The position numbers and the translations under genes are program-made. This document shows, one piece after another, positions 34,498 through 43,281 of a DNA stretch of 52,444 nucleotides. Source of the DNA: an uncultured bacterium. Its GTDB lineage: Bacteria > Planctomycetota > UBA1135 > UBA2386. Position 1 is the first letter of the stretch; every line of letters starts with the position of its first letter. The notes beneath the pieces were generated by a model, which searched no databases, had not been told where the DNA came from, and worked only from the letters and a program-made list of their open reading frames with translations. The stretch lies in the NCBI GenBank assembly GCA_937906475.1, contig CALCZA010000069.1, positions 1-52,444 on the forward strand. The letters are read 5' to 3'.

Positions 34498-35454
34498 GTG
34501 AGACCGTATTTCATTCAAACTTCGTCGCCGGATTCCTGTGATCCGGCAGTCGATTTGCGAGCGGGGATCAGCAGCCCGGAGGCTCGCATCCCGGCATGGT
34601 ATCTATACGACGAAATCGGATCCCGGCTGTTCGACGTTATTACGGTGCTACCGGATTACTACCCGACGCGCACTGAGGCCGCGATCTTCGCGCGACACCT
34701 GCCGGAGATGGCGAAGGTAACCGACCTCGAAAACGGATCGCTGATCGATCTTGGCGCCGGCAGTTGCGATAAGGCGCCGGGGCTGTTCCCGTTCGTGAAG
34801 CCGAGGCAATACGTGCCGGTCGACATCTCGGTGGAGCACCTACGGGCGACGGTGACGCGGTTGCAGCGCGAGCACCAAGACGTCGAGATGATCGGCGTCG
34901 GCACCGACTTCTCGAACAATCTGGTAATACCGGGTCAGGTCCGAACCGAACGGCGCCTGTTCTTCTATCCCGGTTCGTCGATCGGTAATTTCACGCCCTC
35001 CGAAGCGAACTCGTTCTTGCAGCAGGTGCGTTCACAGATGCGGAAGGACGGCGCGCTGTGGATCGGCATCGACCTAGTCAAGGACCACACGACGCTAGAG
35101 CGCGCCTACGACGACGTGCTCGGCGTGACCGCCGCGTTCAACCTCAACATGCTGCTCAACGTCAACCGTATCGCCGGCACGAACTTCGAGCCGGCGCATT
35201 GGCAGCATCGCGCGCTGTTCAATGCAGACGACAGCCGCATTGAGATGCTGCTCGAGGCCAAAGCTAAAACGGTAGTCCGCTGGCCAGATGGCGAACGCTC
35301 GTTCTCAGCAGGAGAGCGCATCCACACCGAGAACTCCTACAAGTACACTCCCGACTCGTTCCGCGCGCTGCTCGAACAAGCAGGCCTGCGAACGATCGGT
35401 ATGTGGACGGATGAGCGACAGTGGTTTGCGTTCTTCGCAGCCGTGCTCGCGTAA
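34498..35454 (+). CDS. egtD: L-histidine N-alpha-methyltransferase EgtD-like
   Basis: EgtD trimethylates histidine to hercynine, the first step of ergothioneine synthesis. From the GTG at 34498 the protein has 318 residues, close to the 321 of the mycobacterial enzyme, and W-Y-L-Y-D falls at the expected distance from the start. Family motifs are L-P-x-Y-Y-P-T-R-T-E-A, L-I-D-L-G-A-G-S-C-D-K (SAM site), F-F-Y-P-G-S-S-I-G-N-F and I-G-I-D-L-V-K-D. An ATG at 34429, preceded 12 bases upstream by GGAGG, is an alternative start. The egtB-like gene follows after 29 bases. Confidence 0.93.
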   Translation: MRPYFIQTSSPDSCDPAVDLRAGISSPEARIPAWYLYDEIGSRLFDVITVLPDYYPTRTEAAIFARHLPEMAKVTDLENGSLIDLGAGSCDKAPGLFPFVKPRQYVPVDISVEHLRATVTRLQREHQDVEMIGVGTDFSNNLVIPGQVRTERRLFFYPGSSIGNFTPSEANSFLQQVRSQMRKDGALWIGIDLVKDHTTLERAYDDVLGVTAAFNLNMLLNVNRIAGTNFEPAHWQHRALFNADDSRIEMLLEAKAKTVVRWPDGERSFSAGERIHTENSYKYTPDSFRALLEQAGLRTIGMWTDERQWFAFFAAVLA

Positions 35455-35483
35455 CCATTCTCGGACAGCAACCGCTCATCACC

Positions 35484-36641
35484 ATGAGGAACTCTCGCCG
35501 CTTATCACCCGATGCTCTATGCGGCGCGCTTGCAGAGGCCAGGGAAGCAACATTGGCAGCGACCCTCGACCTGACCGACGAACAGTGGGTTATGCCGTAT
35601 GGCGTGTTCATCCAGCCGACGGCCTGGGATTTAGGGCACATCTGCTGGACCGCCGAGTTCTGGCTACTGCGCGGCCCCCACCGCCTGAATCGCCTCGGCT
35701 TGCAGGAAGCGAGCAAGCCTCCGCAGTTCGTCGGCCCGGACGAGAACTACGACTCCGCGCACGTCTGCCACACCGACCGCTGGAAGATGAAGCTCTACCC
35801 GCGTGAAGAGCTATGCGACCTGCTCGCCGGCCAACTCGCAGCGTGCCAGGCGCATATCGAGAAGCACGCAGGCGACCCCGACACGAGCTACTTCGCGCAC
35901 CTCGTGCTGTTCCACGAGTTGATGCATCTCGAAGCGATCTGCTGGACACGCGGCGAGCTTGGCTACGCGTGCCCAACCGGAGTGACGATGTCTGATGTGC
36001 CCAAAGCCGCCCAGATTGTCGTTCCCGGTGGCGAGCTAACGATCGGCCAGGGCGACGACGACGAGTTCTTGTTCGACAACGAAGGCGAAGCAGCAATCAC
36101 GCTCAACGAGTTCTCGATCGACTCGCATGCGGTGCGCAACGACGCCTTCCTCGCGTTCGTCGAAGATGGCGGCTACGAGCGTGCCGAGTTTTGGCCGAAG
36201 GACGGGCTTGGCCGCGGTTCGATGCCGACGCGCTGGCGACGCAGTGACTCTGGCGGCATCGAGCACCGCCACTACAACCATTGGGGGCCACTACCGCTCG
36301 AACAACCGGTCGTGCACATCTCGGCCATCGAAGCCGAGGCCTATTGCCGCTGGGCCGGCCGCAGCCTGCCGACCGCCGCGCAATGGGAGACGGCGACCAA
36401 ATACGGCATGCATTGGGGCAAGAGCGTCTGGGAATGGACCGACACGGTCTTCTATCCCTACGCCTGTTTCCGTCCGGGCCCCTACGTCACGTATTCGGCA
36501 CCGTGGTTCCACCTGCAGCGCGAAGTGCGAGGCGGCGCCTACACGACCCACGACCTGATGCACGACGCGCGTTACCGCAATTTCTTCTTGGCGGACCGCA
36601 CAGACGTTTTCACCGGATTCCGAACAGTCAATCGTCACTGA
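35484..36641 (+). CDS. egtB: EgtB-like non-heme iron sulfoxide (or selenoneine) synthase
   Basis: A 385-residue protein with a DinB-type N-terminal domain (about 10-165) and a formylglycine-generating-enzyme (FGE)-like C-terminal domain (about 180-380). The iron ligands of EgtB are visible as the His in D-L-G-H and the H-x3-H-x-E motif H-E-L-M-H-L-E. It follows egtD, so oxidative C-S bond formation on hercynine is the natural reading. The C-terminal W-E-W-T, S-A-P-W-F and Y-R-N-F-F...F-x-G-F-R-T pattern also recalls SenA-type selenoneine synthases, so the chalcogen is open. No egtC, egtE, senB or senC is seen. Confidence 0.86.
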   Translation: MRNSRRLSPDALCGALAEAREATLAATLDLTDEQWVMPYGVFIQPTAWDLGHICWTAEFWLLRGPHRLNRLGLQEASKPPQFVGPDENYDSAHVCHTDRWKMKLYPREELCDLLAGQLAACQAHIEKHAGDPDTSYFAHLVLFHELMHLEAICWTRGELGYACPTGVTMSDVPKAAQIVVPGGELTIGQGDDDEFLFDNEGEAAITLNEFSIDSHAVRNDAFLAFVEDGGYERAEFWPKDGLGRGSMPTRWRRSDSGGIEHRHYNHWGPLPLEQPVVHISAIEAEAYCRWAGRSLPTAAQWETATKYGMHWGKSVWEWTDTVFYPYACFRPGPYVTYSAPWFHLQREVRGGAYTTHDLMHDARYRNFFLADRTDVFTGFRTVNRH

Positions 36642-36793
36642 TTGGGCCAACCAATCCGGGGCCAACATACGCTCGCAAGGGCCCCTTGGAACGCAATCCA
36701 GCGCGCTCCAGTCCACCGTCGATGATTGCCTTTGACAGGCCGCTTCACCGGATGGACGCTACCTCGCCGAAGTGCTCGACCACCGCATCGTCC

Positions 36794-37411
36794 ATGACTA
36801 ATTCTCCCCGTAACATCGTGCGCCACGAAGGCGTCATCTCGCGACAGGATCGGGAGAACCTTCTCGGTCAACGAGGGTGTGTCGCGTGGTTCACGGGCCT
36901 ATCGGGATCCGGCAAGTCGACGGTTGCCCGCGCGGCCGAAGAACTGCTGACCAAGAGCGGTCGTTTCGTCTACGTGCTCGACGGCGACAACGTGCGCCAC
37001 GGGTTGTGCTCGGATCTCGGCTTCTCCGATGCCGATCGCACCGAGAACATCCGCCGCATCGGCCACGTTGCTGCGATCCTCGCCGACTCCGGCGCGATCG
37101 TGCTAACCGCGTTCATCTCGCCGTTCCAAGCAGACCGTGCGCAAGTTCGCGAAGTCGTCGGTGACAACGAGTTTCTCGAAGTGTTTGTCGACGCGCCGAT
37201 CGACGTCTGCGAGTCGCGCGACCCCAAGGGTCTCTACAAGAAGGCGCGCGCCGGCGAGATCCCCGAGTTCACCGGCATCTCCTCCCCATACGAACCGCCC
37301 GAGCAACCTGCCCTGCAGTTGCTGACTGGCCAACTTTCACTGAGCGAATGCGCCGCATCCGTTCAGGACATGCTTACACAACGAGGCTTCTTGAGCCCTC
37401 CCAGCGCTTAA
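36794..37411 (+). CDS. cysC: Adenylyl-sulfate kinase
   Basis: CysC phosphorylates adenosine 5'-phosphosulfate (APS) to PAPS. The 205-residue protein has P-loop G-L-S-G-S-G-K-S at 35-42, then D-G-D-N-V-R-H-G, the APS motif R-T-E-N-I-R-R-I, F-I-S-P-F and G-L-Y-K-K-A-R-A-G-E-I with F-T-G-I. All canonical positions are kept. The ATG at 36794 begins the family. A TTGACA lies 57 bases upstream (36732-36737), a possible -35 box with no good -10. It opens the sulfate activation and export gene run and is the second APS kinase here, beside that of CysNC. Confidence 0.95.
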   Translation: MTNSPRNIVRHEGVISRQDRENLLGQRGCVAWFTGLSGSGKSTVARAAEELLTKSGRFVYVLDGDNVRHGLCSDLGFSDADRTENIRRIGHVAAILADSGAIVLTAFISPFQADRAQVREVVGDNEFLEVFVDAPIDVCESRDPKGLYKKARAGEIPEFTGISSPYEPPEQPALQLLTGQLSLSECAASVQDMLTQRGFLSPPSA

Positions 37412-37458
37412 GCGAACGCCAACCCGCACTCGTCTCCTAGCCAACCCGCACGCTCGTC

Positions 37459-38367
37459 ATGACCAACTACGCTCTCAGCCACCTGCAGCAACTCGAGCAG
37501 GAGAGCATCCATATCATTCGCGAAGTCGCCTCGGAGTTCGAGCGGCCCGTAATGCTCTACTCGGTCGGCAAGGACTCCGGCGTAATGCTTCGGCTCGCGC
37601 AAAAGGCGTTCGCACCGGCCAAGATCCCGTTCAAGATCCTGCATGTGAATACTCGCTGGAAGTTCCGCGAGATGATCACGTTCCGTGACAACCTCATGAA
37701 GGAGCTCGACCTCGATTTCATCGAGTGGATCAACCCGGAAGGCATCAAGAACGACATCGGCCCGTTCAAGCACGGCACGCAGCGACACACGCACGTAATG
37801 AAGACCGAGGGCCTGAAGCAGGCGCTCAACAATGGCCAATACGACGCTGCGTTTGGTGGTGCTCGCCGCGACGAAGAGAAAAGCCGCGCCAAGGAGCGCA
37901 TCTTCAGCTTCCGCGACCGCCATCATCAGTGGGATCCAAAGAACCAACGCCCCGAACTGTGGGACCTGTTCAACTGCGAGGTCCAGAAGGGTGAGTCGAT
38001 TCGCGTCTTCCCGCTCAGCAACTGGACCGAGCTCGATGTCTGGCTCTACGTGCACAAGGAGCAGCTACCAATGGTGCCGCTCTACCTCGCCAAAGAACGC
38101 CCGGTCGTCAAGCGCAACGGCACATGGATCATGGTCGACGATGACCGCATGCCGCTCGAAGACGGCGAAACCCCCGAAATGAAGATGGTCCGCTTCCGCA
38201 CGCTCGGCTGCTACCCGCTGACCGGCGCAATCGAGTCCGAGGCAGACACGGTGCCCAAGATCATCGAAGAAATGCTGCGTAGCCGCGACTCCGAACGACA
38301 AGGCCGCGTGATCGACTTCGATGAAGGCAACTCCATGGAAGACAAGAAGCGGGAGGGCTACTTCTAA
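37459..38367 (+). CDS. cysD: Sulfate adenylyltransferase subunit 2
   Basis: CysD is the ATP-pyrophosphatase subunit of ATP sulfurylase and makes APS from sulfate and ATP together with the CysN GTPase. The 302-residue length is the family norm. The PP-loop S-V-G-K-D-S lies at 35-40. Other marks are H-V-N-T-R-W-K-F, the basic [14 protein letters not shown] segment, and [13 protein letters not shown]. Its stop overlaps the cysNC start (TAATG), so the subunits are translationally coupled. Confidence 0.97.
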   Translation: MTNYALSHLQQLEQESIHIIREVASEFERPVMLYSVGKDSGVMLRLAQKAFAPAKIPFKILHVNTRWKFREMITFRDNLMKELDLDFIEWINPEGIKNDIGPFKHGTQRHTHVMKTEGLKQALNNGQYDAAFGGARRDEEKSRAKERIFSFRDRHHQWDPKNQRPELWDLFNCEVQKGESIRVFPLSNWTELDVWLYVHKEQLPMVPLYLAKERPVVKRNGTWIMVDDDRMPLEDGETPEMKMVRFRTLGCYPLTGAIESEADTVPKIIEEMLRSRDSERQGRVIDFDEGNSMEDKKREGYF

Positions 38368-40310
38368 TGACTTTCTCCACGCAACTGGATGATCTCGGCA
38401 TCGAGAAGTACCTCGAGAAGTATGGCGAGCGCGAGATGCTCAAGCTGCTGACGTGCGGCAGTGTTGACGACGGCAAGTCGACGCTGATCGGACGCCTGCT
38501 CTACGACTCGGATCAAGTGCACGATGACGTGCTCGAAGCGACGACGAAGGCATCTGGCAAGTTCGGCACGACTGGCAAGGAAGTCGACTTGGCACTGCTC
38601 GTCGATGGCTTGCAAGCCGAACGCGAACAGGGCATCACGATTGATGTGGCCTACCGCTACTTCGCGACCGATCGCCGAAAGTTCGTCATGGCGGACACGC
38701 CTGGGCACGTGCAATACACGCGCAACATGGCCACCGGCGCTTCAGCGTGTGACTTGGCGGTCATCTTGATCGATGCGCGCCAAGGCGTGCTCGAGCAGAC
38801 ACACCGCCACTCGTTCATCTGCTCGCTGCTCGGCATCAAGCACTTCGTCATCGCCATCAACAAGATGGACCTTGTCGACTACTCGCAGGATCGCTTCGAA
38901 GAGATCCGCGCCGCCTACACCGAGTTTGCTGCGCGCCTACAGGTCCCGGACATCCACTTCATCCCGATGTCAGCGCTTGTCGGTGAGAACGTTGTGCACC
39001 GCGGCGAAAGCATGCCGTGGTTCCAGGGGTCGCCATTGCTCGACCACCTCGAAACGGTGCACGTCGGCAGTGACCGCAACCTGATGGACCTGCGCTTCCC
39101 GGTGCAAAACGTGCTGCGCCCCAACCTCGACTTCCGTGGTTACTCCGGCACGCTCGCGTCCGGCGTCGTGCGCGTCGGCGACAAGATCATCGCTCTGCCG
39201 TCCGGCAAGCAAAGCACCGTCAAGAGCATCGAGACCTTCGACGGCCAGCTAGAAGTTGCGTTCGCCCCGATGGCGGTCGTAATGACCCTCAACGACGAGA
39301 TCGACATCAGCCGCGGCGACATGATCGCCGCGCCGAACAACGCGCCAACGCTGACCAACGGCGTCGAAGCCATGCTCGTGTGGTTTAACGACGCGCCGAT
39401 GAAGCCCGGCTCGAACTATCTGATCAAGCACACGACGGCGCAAACGTCGGCGACGATCACGGATCTGCGTTACCGCATCAACGTCGCTAACATGCACCGC
39501 GAGACGGTGCCCGAACTGGGTATGAACGAAGTTGGCCGCGTGCGCTTGGACTGCGCGCGACCGCTGGCGGTTGACTCCTACACCAAGAACCACGGCACTG
39601 GCTCGTTCATCCTGATCGACCGCATGACCAACGCCACGGTCGCGGCCGGCATGATCGTCGAACGCAAGATCGCCGAAGACGCGCTGAAGCGCCGAACCGA
39701 CAGCCACGACGCTGGCAGCAATGTGCGCCTACAAGACAAGCGCCATATCAGCACCGAGCAACGCCAGCAGCGCCTGAACCAGAAGCCGTTCGTGCTCTGG
39801 ATCACCGGCCTGCCGCGTTCGGGTAAGTCCTCGATCGCTTACGAACTGGAGCAACGCCTGTTCGACAAGCAGAAGTTCGTGCAGGTGCTCGACGGCGAGA
39901 TCCTTCGCCTAGGTATCAACCGCGACCTCGGCTTTAACGGCGCCGATCGCTGGGAGAACCAACGACGCGCCGCCGAACTTGCACGCCTGAACATGACCAT
40001 GGGTATCAGCACGATCATCGCGCTGGTCTCGCCACTCGGGTTCGAACGCCAGCAAGCGCGCGAAATCGTCGGCGATGGCTTCCACCAAGTGTTCTGTAAC
40101 GCACCGCTTGAAGCGTGTGAAGGCCGCGACACGCACGGTCTCTACAAGCGCGCGCGTGCCGGCGAGATCGCCAACGTCACAGGCATCGACGCCCCTTACG
40201 AAGAGCCCACCAAGGCCGCGATCGTGCTCGACACGGTCAACGATTCGATCGACACCAACGTGCAGAAGATCCTCGATCACCTGAGCAACAATGGGTTGCT
40301 AGAATCCTAA
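38367..40310 (+). CDS. cysNC: Bifunctional CysN GTPase / APS kinase-like fusion
   Basis: A 647-residue protein. The N-terminal CysN part (about 1-430) is an EF-Tu-like GTPase with G1 G-S-V-D-D-G-K-S-T (31-39), D-T-P-G-H and N-K-M-D; it drives APS synthesis with CysD. The C-terminal part (about 470-647) is an APS kinase domain with P-loop G-L-P-R-S-G-K-S-S (481-489). This kinase domain departs from the norm: the APS motif reads D-R-W-E-N-Q-R-R instead of D-R-x-x-N-I-R-R, and F-I-S-P-F is replaced by L-V-S-P-L. It may be weak, regulatory or altered in substrate. TAATG overlaps link it to cysD and wzt. Confidence 0.95.
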   Translation: MTFSTQLDDLGIEKYLEKYGEREMLKLLTCGSVDDGKSTLIGRLLYDSDQVHDDVLEATTKASGKFGTTGKEVDLALLVDGLQAEREQGITIDVAYRYFATDRRKFVMADTPGHVQYTRNMATGASACDLAVILIDARQGVLEQTHRHSFICSLLGIKHFVIAINKMDLVDYSQDRFEEIRAAYTEFAARLQVPDIHFIPMSALVGENVVHRGESMPWFQGSPLLDHLETVHVGSDRNLMDLRFPVQNVLRPNLDFRGYSGTLASGVVRVGDKIIALPSGKQSTVKSIETFDGQLEVAFAPMAVVMTLNDEIDISRGDMIAAPNNAPTLTNGVEAMLVWFNDAPMKPGSNYLIKHTTAQTSATITDLRYRINVANMHRETVPELGMNEVGRVRLDCARPLAVDSYTKNHGTGSFILIDRMTNATVAAGMIVERKIAEDALKRRTDSHDAGSNVRLQDKRHISTEQRQQRLNQKPFVLWITGLPRSGKSSIAYELEQRLFDKQKFVQVLDGEILRLGINRDLGFNGADRWENQRRAAELARLNMTMGISTIIALVSPLGFERQQAREIVGDGFHQVFCNAPLEACEGRDTHGLYKRARAGEIANVTGIDAPYEEPTKAAIVLDTVNDSIDTNVQKILDHLSNNGLLES

Positions 40311-41542
40311 TGTCGACTGTCCCAGTCATCGAAGCGCGCGACCTGAGCAAGAGCTACAAGCTCTATGGCAATGCCTACGGTCGTCTTTGGGAATGCCTCC
40401 CATGGAACAAAGGCAAGAAGTATCACAAGACCATCAAGGCGCTGAGTGACGTCACGTTTGACGTCATGCCCGGTGAGTGTGTTGGCCTGATCGGCACCAA
40501 CGGCGCCGGCAAGTCGACGATGCTGAAGGTGCTCAGCGGCACCACGTTCCCGACCTCTGGCAGCTACACCGTGCGCGGTCGCGTCACCAGCCTGTTGGAA
40601 CTGGGAGCCGGCTTCAACCCGTCGTTCTCCGGCCGTGAGAACATCTTCATGAACGCGGCGATGATGGGCTTCTCACGCCAAGAAGCTCAGTCCAAATTTA
40701 ACGAGATCGTCGAGTTCAGCGAACTCGGCGACTTCATCCACGCGCCGGTGCGCACCTACTCGTCAGGCATGCAAGCGCGCCTCGGCTTCAGTGTCGCAGT
40801 CGCAACCGATCCCGACCTGCTGATCATCGATGAGATCCTGGCAGTCGGCGACATGAACTTCCGCAAGAAGTGCGTCGAGAAGATCTGGGACTACAAGCGC
40901 CGTGGCAAATCGATGTTCTTCTGCTCGCACTCGCTCTACGACGTTCGCCAATTGTGTGACCGCGTCATCTGGTTGCGCAATGGCCGCATGCAGATGCTCG
41001 GCGACTCGATAACGGTCACCAACGAATACGCTACGCACGAGAACAAGATCGCGGAAGGCAGCGACGAGATGCCGTTCCAGGACGTCGACGACGCGGTGCA
41101 GGAAAACAGCAACCCGCACATCGTCAGCTCAGAACTACTCGACGGCGACACCCTCAAACCGCGCACGAAGTTTGCGCCCGGTGACAATGTTGCGGTTCGG
41201 GTGCGCGTCAAGAACACCGCACGAGAACGCCTGACACTCGCGGTCGGCGCCATGCGCACCGATGGCACGCTGTGCTTTGCGCACACGACGCAGTTCAACG
41301 ACTTGGTCTTCGACCACGAAGAGAGCCACGTCACGCTGCACCTGCCAAAGATCTGCCTACTGTCGGGTGAGTTCACGTTGCCTATCTGGCTGTTCGATGA
41401 AAACGGCAACCACCGCTACCAAGAACGGCCCTGCAACGACAACTTGATCGTGCAGAACCGAACCAAGGACCTCGGCTTGTTCCTCCAGGATCACAGCTGG
41501 GAAATCGAACCGACCAACCAGAAGCCCGGAGCCAACCAATGA
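40310..41542 (+). CDS. wzt: Polysaccharide ABC exporter ATPase with Wzt-type C-terminal domain
   Basis: A 410-residue ATPase of O-antigen/teichoic-acid-type exporters. Walker A is G-T-N-G-A-G-K-S-T (62-70), the signature is Y-S-S-G-M-Q-A-R-L, and Walker B is L-L-I-I-D-E. Residues about 265-405 form a beta-rich Wzt C-terminal domain. In characterised systems this domain recognises the modified non-reducing end of the glycan. The start overlaps the cysNC stop (TAATG), and the end overlaps the permease start (ATGA). This ties export directly to PAPS synthesis. Confidence 0.93.
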   Translation: MSTVPVIEARDLSKSYKLYGNAYGRLWECLPWNKGKKYHKTIKALSDVTFDVMPGECVGLIGTNGAGKSTMLKVLSGTTFPTSGSYTVRGRVTSLLELGAGFNPSFSGRENIFMNAAMMGFSRQEAQSKFNEIVEFSELGDFIHAPVRTYSSGMQARLGFSVAVATDPDLLIIDEILAVGDMNFRKKCVEKIWDYKRRGKSMFFCSHSLYDVRQLCDRVIWLRNGRMQMLGDSITVTNEYATHENKIAEGSDEMPFQDVDDAVQENSNPHIVSSELLDGDTLKPRTKFAPGDNVAVRVRVKNTARERLTLAVGAMRTDGTLCFAHTTQFNDLVFDHEESHVTLHLPKICLLSGEFTLPIWLFDENGNHRYQERPCNDNLIVQNRTKDLGLFLQDHSWEIEPTNQKPGANQ

Positions 41543-42429
41543 GCATGGCTCGCACATTTGACGCGAAGACGCGTGCGGCAGGGTTCAAGAACCACATCAT
41601 CTCACTGCTCGGCTATCCGACATTGATCTCGCAGAACCGCTACATGGTTCAGAACTTCTTCCGCCGCGACCTGATGGGCCGTTTCCACGGTTCGATACTG
41701 GGCGCTTGGTGGATGCTGATCCAGCCGCTGTTCATGTTCGGCGTCTACTACCTGGTATTCGGCAAAATGTTCGACCGAGGCGGGGGCGCGACGATGGAAT
41801 ACGCGCTCTACCTGTTCTCGGGTGTCGTGCTATTTCACGCCTTGATCGAAGCGACGACTACCTCTTGCGGGATCGTCGTCGCCAACGGCAACCTCGTTAA
41901 GAAAGTAGCGTTCCCATCGGAAGTGCTGCCGATCCACGTCGGCCTCGTGTCGCTCGTGCTCTACTTTGTCGGCGCGCTCGTATGCGTCGCAACGAGTGCC
42001 ATCAGTGGCCACTGGACGCCTGGGATCGAACTGTTGGCATTGCCACTCGTGATGATCGTGCAGTTCGTCATGGTGATCGGCATGGGCCTGCTACTCGGCA
42101 ACGCCAATGTGTTTGTGCGTGACGTATCTCAGCTGTGGCGCATCTTCGGCATGGCCTGGATGTTCCTGACCCCAGTCTTCTGGGTGCCATCGATGCTCTA
42201 CGAAGCGCTCGGCGAAGGCTCGGCCATCCCCGGCATCATGATGAACGTGAACCCCGCGTTCTCGCTCGTGATGGCCCAACGCATCGCGCTGTTCGGCGAG
42301 CAGCCCGAGTTCGGCATGGTCGACTTGTGGGGCAACCTCAGCCAAGCGGCAATCTGGGCCATCGGCTTCTTGGTGCTTGGCTTCACGACCTTCGTGGCCA
42401 ACAAGCACAAGCACGCGGACATCGTCTAA
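41539..42429 (+). CDS. wzm: Polysaccharide ABC exporter permease (Wzm/TagG type)
   Basis: A 296-residue inner-membrane protein of the ABC-2 type with about six membrane segments. The amphipathic N-terminus Q-N-F-F-R-R-D-L-M-G-R-F-x-G-S-x-L-G-x-W-W typifies this exporter group, as does L-T-P-V-F-W-V-P-S-M near the last helices. It forms the channel for the Wzt ATPase. The ATG overlaps the wzt stop by four bases. It ends 17 bases from the convergent cysQ-like gene. Confidence 0.92.
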   Translation: MSMARTFDAKTRAAGFKNHIISLLGYPTLISQNRYMVQNFFRRDLMGRFHGSILGAWWMLIQPLFMFGVYYLVFGKMFDRGGGATMEYALYLFSGVVLFHALIEATTTSCGIVVANGNLVKKVAFPSEVLPIHVGLVSLVLYFVGALVCVATSAISGHWTPGIELLALPLVMIVQFVMVIGMGLLLGNANVFVRDVSQLWRIFGMAWMFLTPVFWVPSMLYEALGEGSAIPGIMMNVNPAFSLVMAQRIALFGEQPEFGMVDLWGNLSQAAIWAIGFLVLGFTTFVANKHKHADIV

Positions 42430-42446
42430 CGAGCTGGCTCGGTGCC

Positions 42447-43274
42447 CTACGCGCCGACCGACTTCAGCACTTCGAGCACGCGGTCCTTCAGCCAAGGACG
42501 ACACACGACCAACTCGTCGTTGCGTGCGTTCTCTTGGTTGTAGCGGTGATCCTTGCCGTCAAACCGGCAGACCGTGTAGCCCGCGGCACGCGCAATCGCT
42601 TCGGGCGCGCACGTATCCCACTCCTTCAAACCGATCTTGTGCACGTAGATGTCAGCCTTGCCGAACATCAGCATCGAGACCTTAAAGCCAACGCTACCGC
42701 ACGGCACCAACTCGGCATCACCCATGCCTTCGGCGAACTTCTGCATCCAATCCGGCGTGTGGCTGCGACTCGCAACCAAGCGCAACGGCGCGTCACCGGC
42801 ACAACCAGCATCCGGCGCAAACGCCTCCGGCCATTCGCCACCCGTGCCGAGCAGTTCAACCTTCGCTTCGCCATCCGTAGGGGTCGTCGCCACCATCAGG
42901 CGTTCAATCGTGGGCAACGCAACCACACCTAGCACCGGCTTCTCATCAACAGCGAGGCCAACGTGCACAGCCCAGTCGTGACGACCACCGGCATATTCCT
43001 TGGTGCCGTCAAGCGGATCAACAATCCAGGCGATCCGGTTCTTGGTGCGTTCGAGATCGTCCTTGGTCTCTTCCGACAACACCGCGTCATCCGGGTAACG
43101 TCCAAAGATCGCGCCCTGCAAGTAGCCATCCGCAGCATTGTCGCCGACGTCACCGAGGATCTTAGGCTCCTGCCATCGACCACTGCTACGCAACGACGCC
43201 AACCTGCGACCAGCTTCCGCCGCGATCGCGGTAGCAAAATCTAATCGAGAAGCGAGTTCGGCAGAGTCCAACAT
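42447..43274 (-). CDS. cysQ: Inositol-monophosphatase-family phosphatase, CysQ-like (PAP phosphatase)
   Basis: A 275-residue magnesium-dependent phosphatase. The core motif is D-P-L-D-G-T-K-E-Y, with upstream S-E-E-T and a C-terminal K-E-W-D-T-C-A-P-E-A-I-A-R-A-A-G segment. In this sulfate context the likely role is removal of the 3'-phosphate from PAP, the by-product of sulfotransferases; inositol-phosphate activity is an alternative. The ATG at 43274 lies seven bases after the permease stop and is preferred over a TTG at 43292. It is last in the minus-strand operon with the permease and glycosyltransferase. Confidence 0.85.
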   Translation of the reverse strand: MLDSAELASRLDFATAIAAEAGRRLASLRSSGRWQEPKILGDVGDNAADGYLQGAIFGRYPDDAVLSEETKDDLERTKNRIAWIVDPLDGTKEYAGGRHDWAVHVGLAVDEKPVLGVVALPTIERLMVATTPTDGEAKVELLGTGGEWPEAFAPDAGCAGDAPLRLVASRSHTPDWMQKFAEGMGDAELVPCGSVGFKVSMLMFGKADIYVHKIGLKEWDTCAPEAIARAAGYTVCRFDGKDHRYNQENARNDELVVCRPWLKDRVLEVLKSVGA

Positions 43275-43281
43275 GACAGTA

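Noticed and set aside
36281-36793. In-frame extension of cysC back to 36281
   Set aside because: This part overlaps egtB in another frame and shows no APS kinase similarity. The ATG at 36794 gives the standard CysC length.
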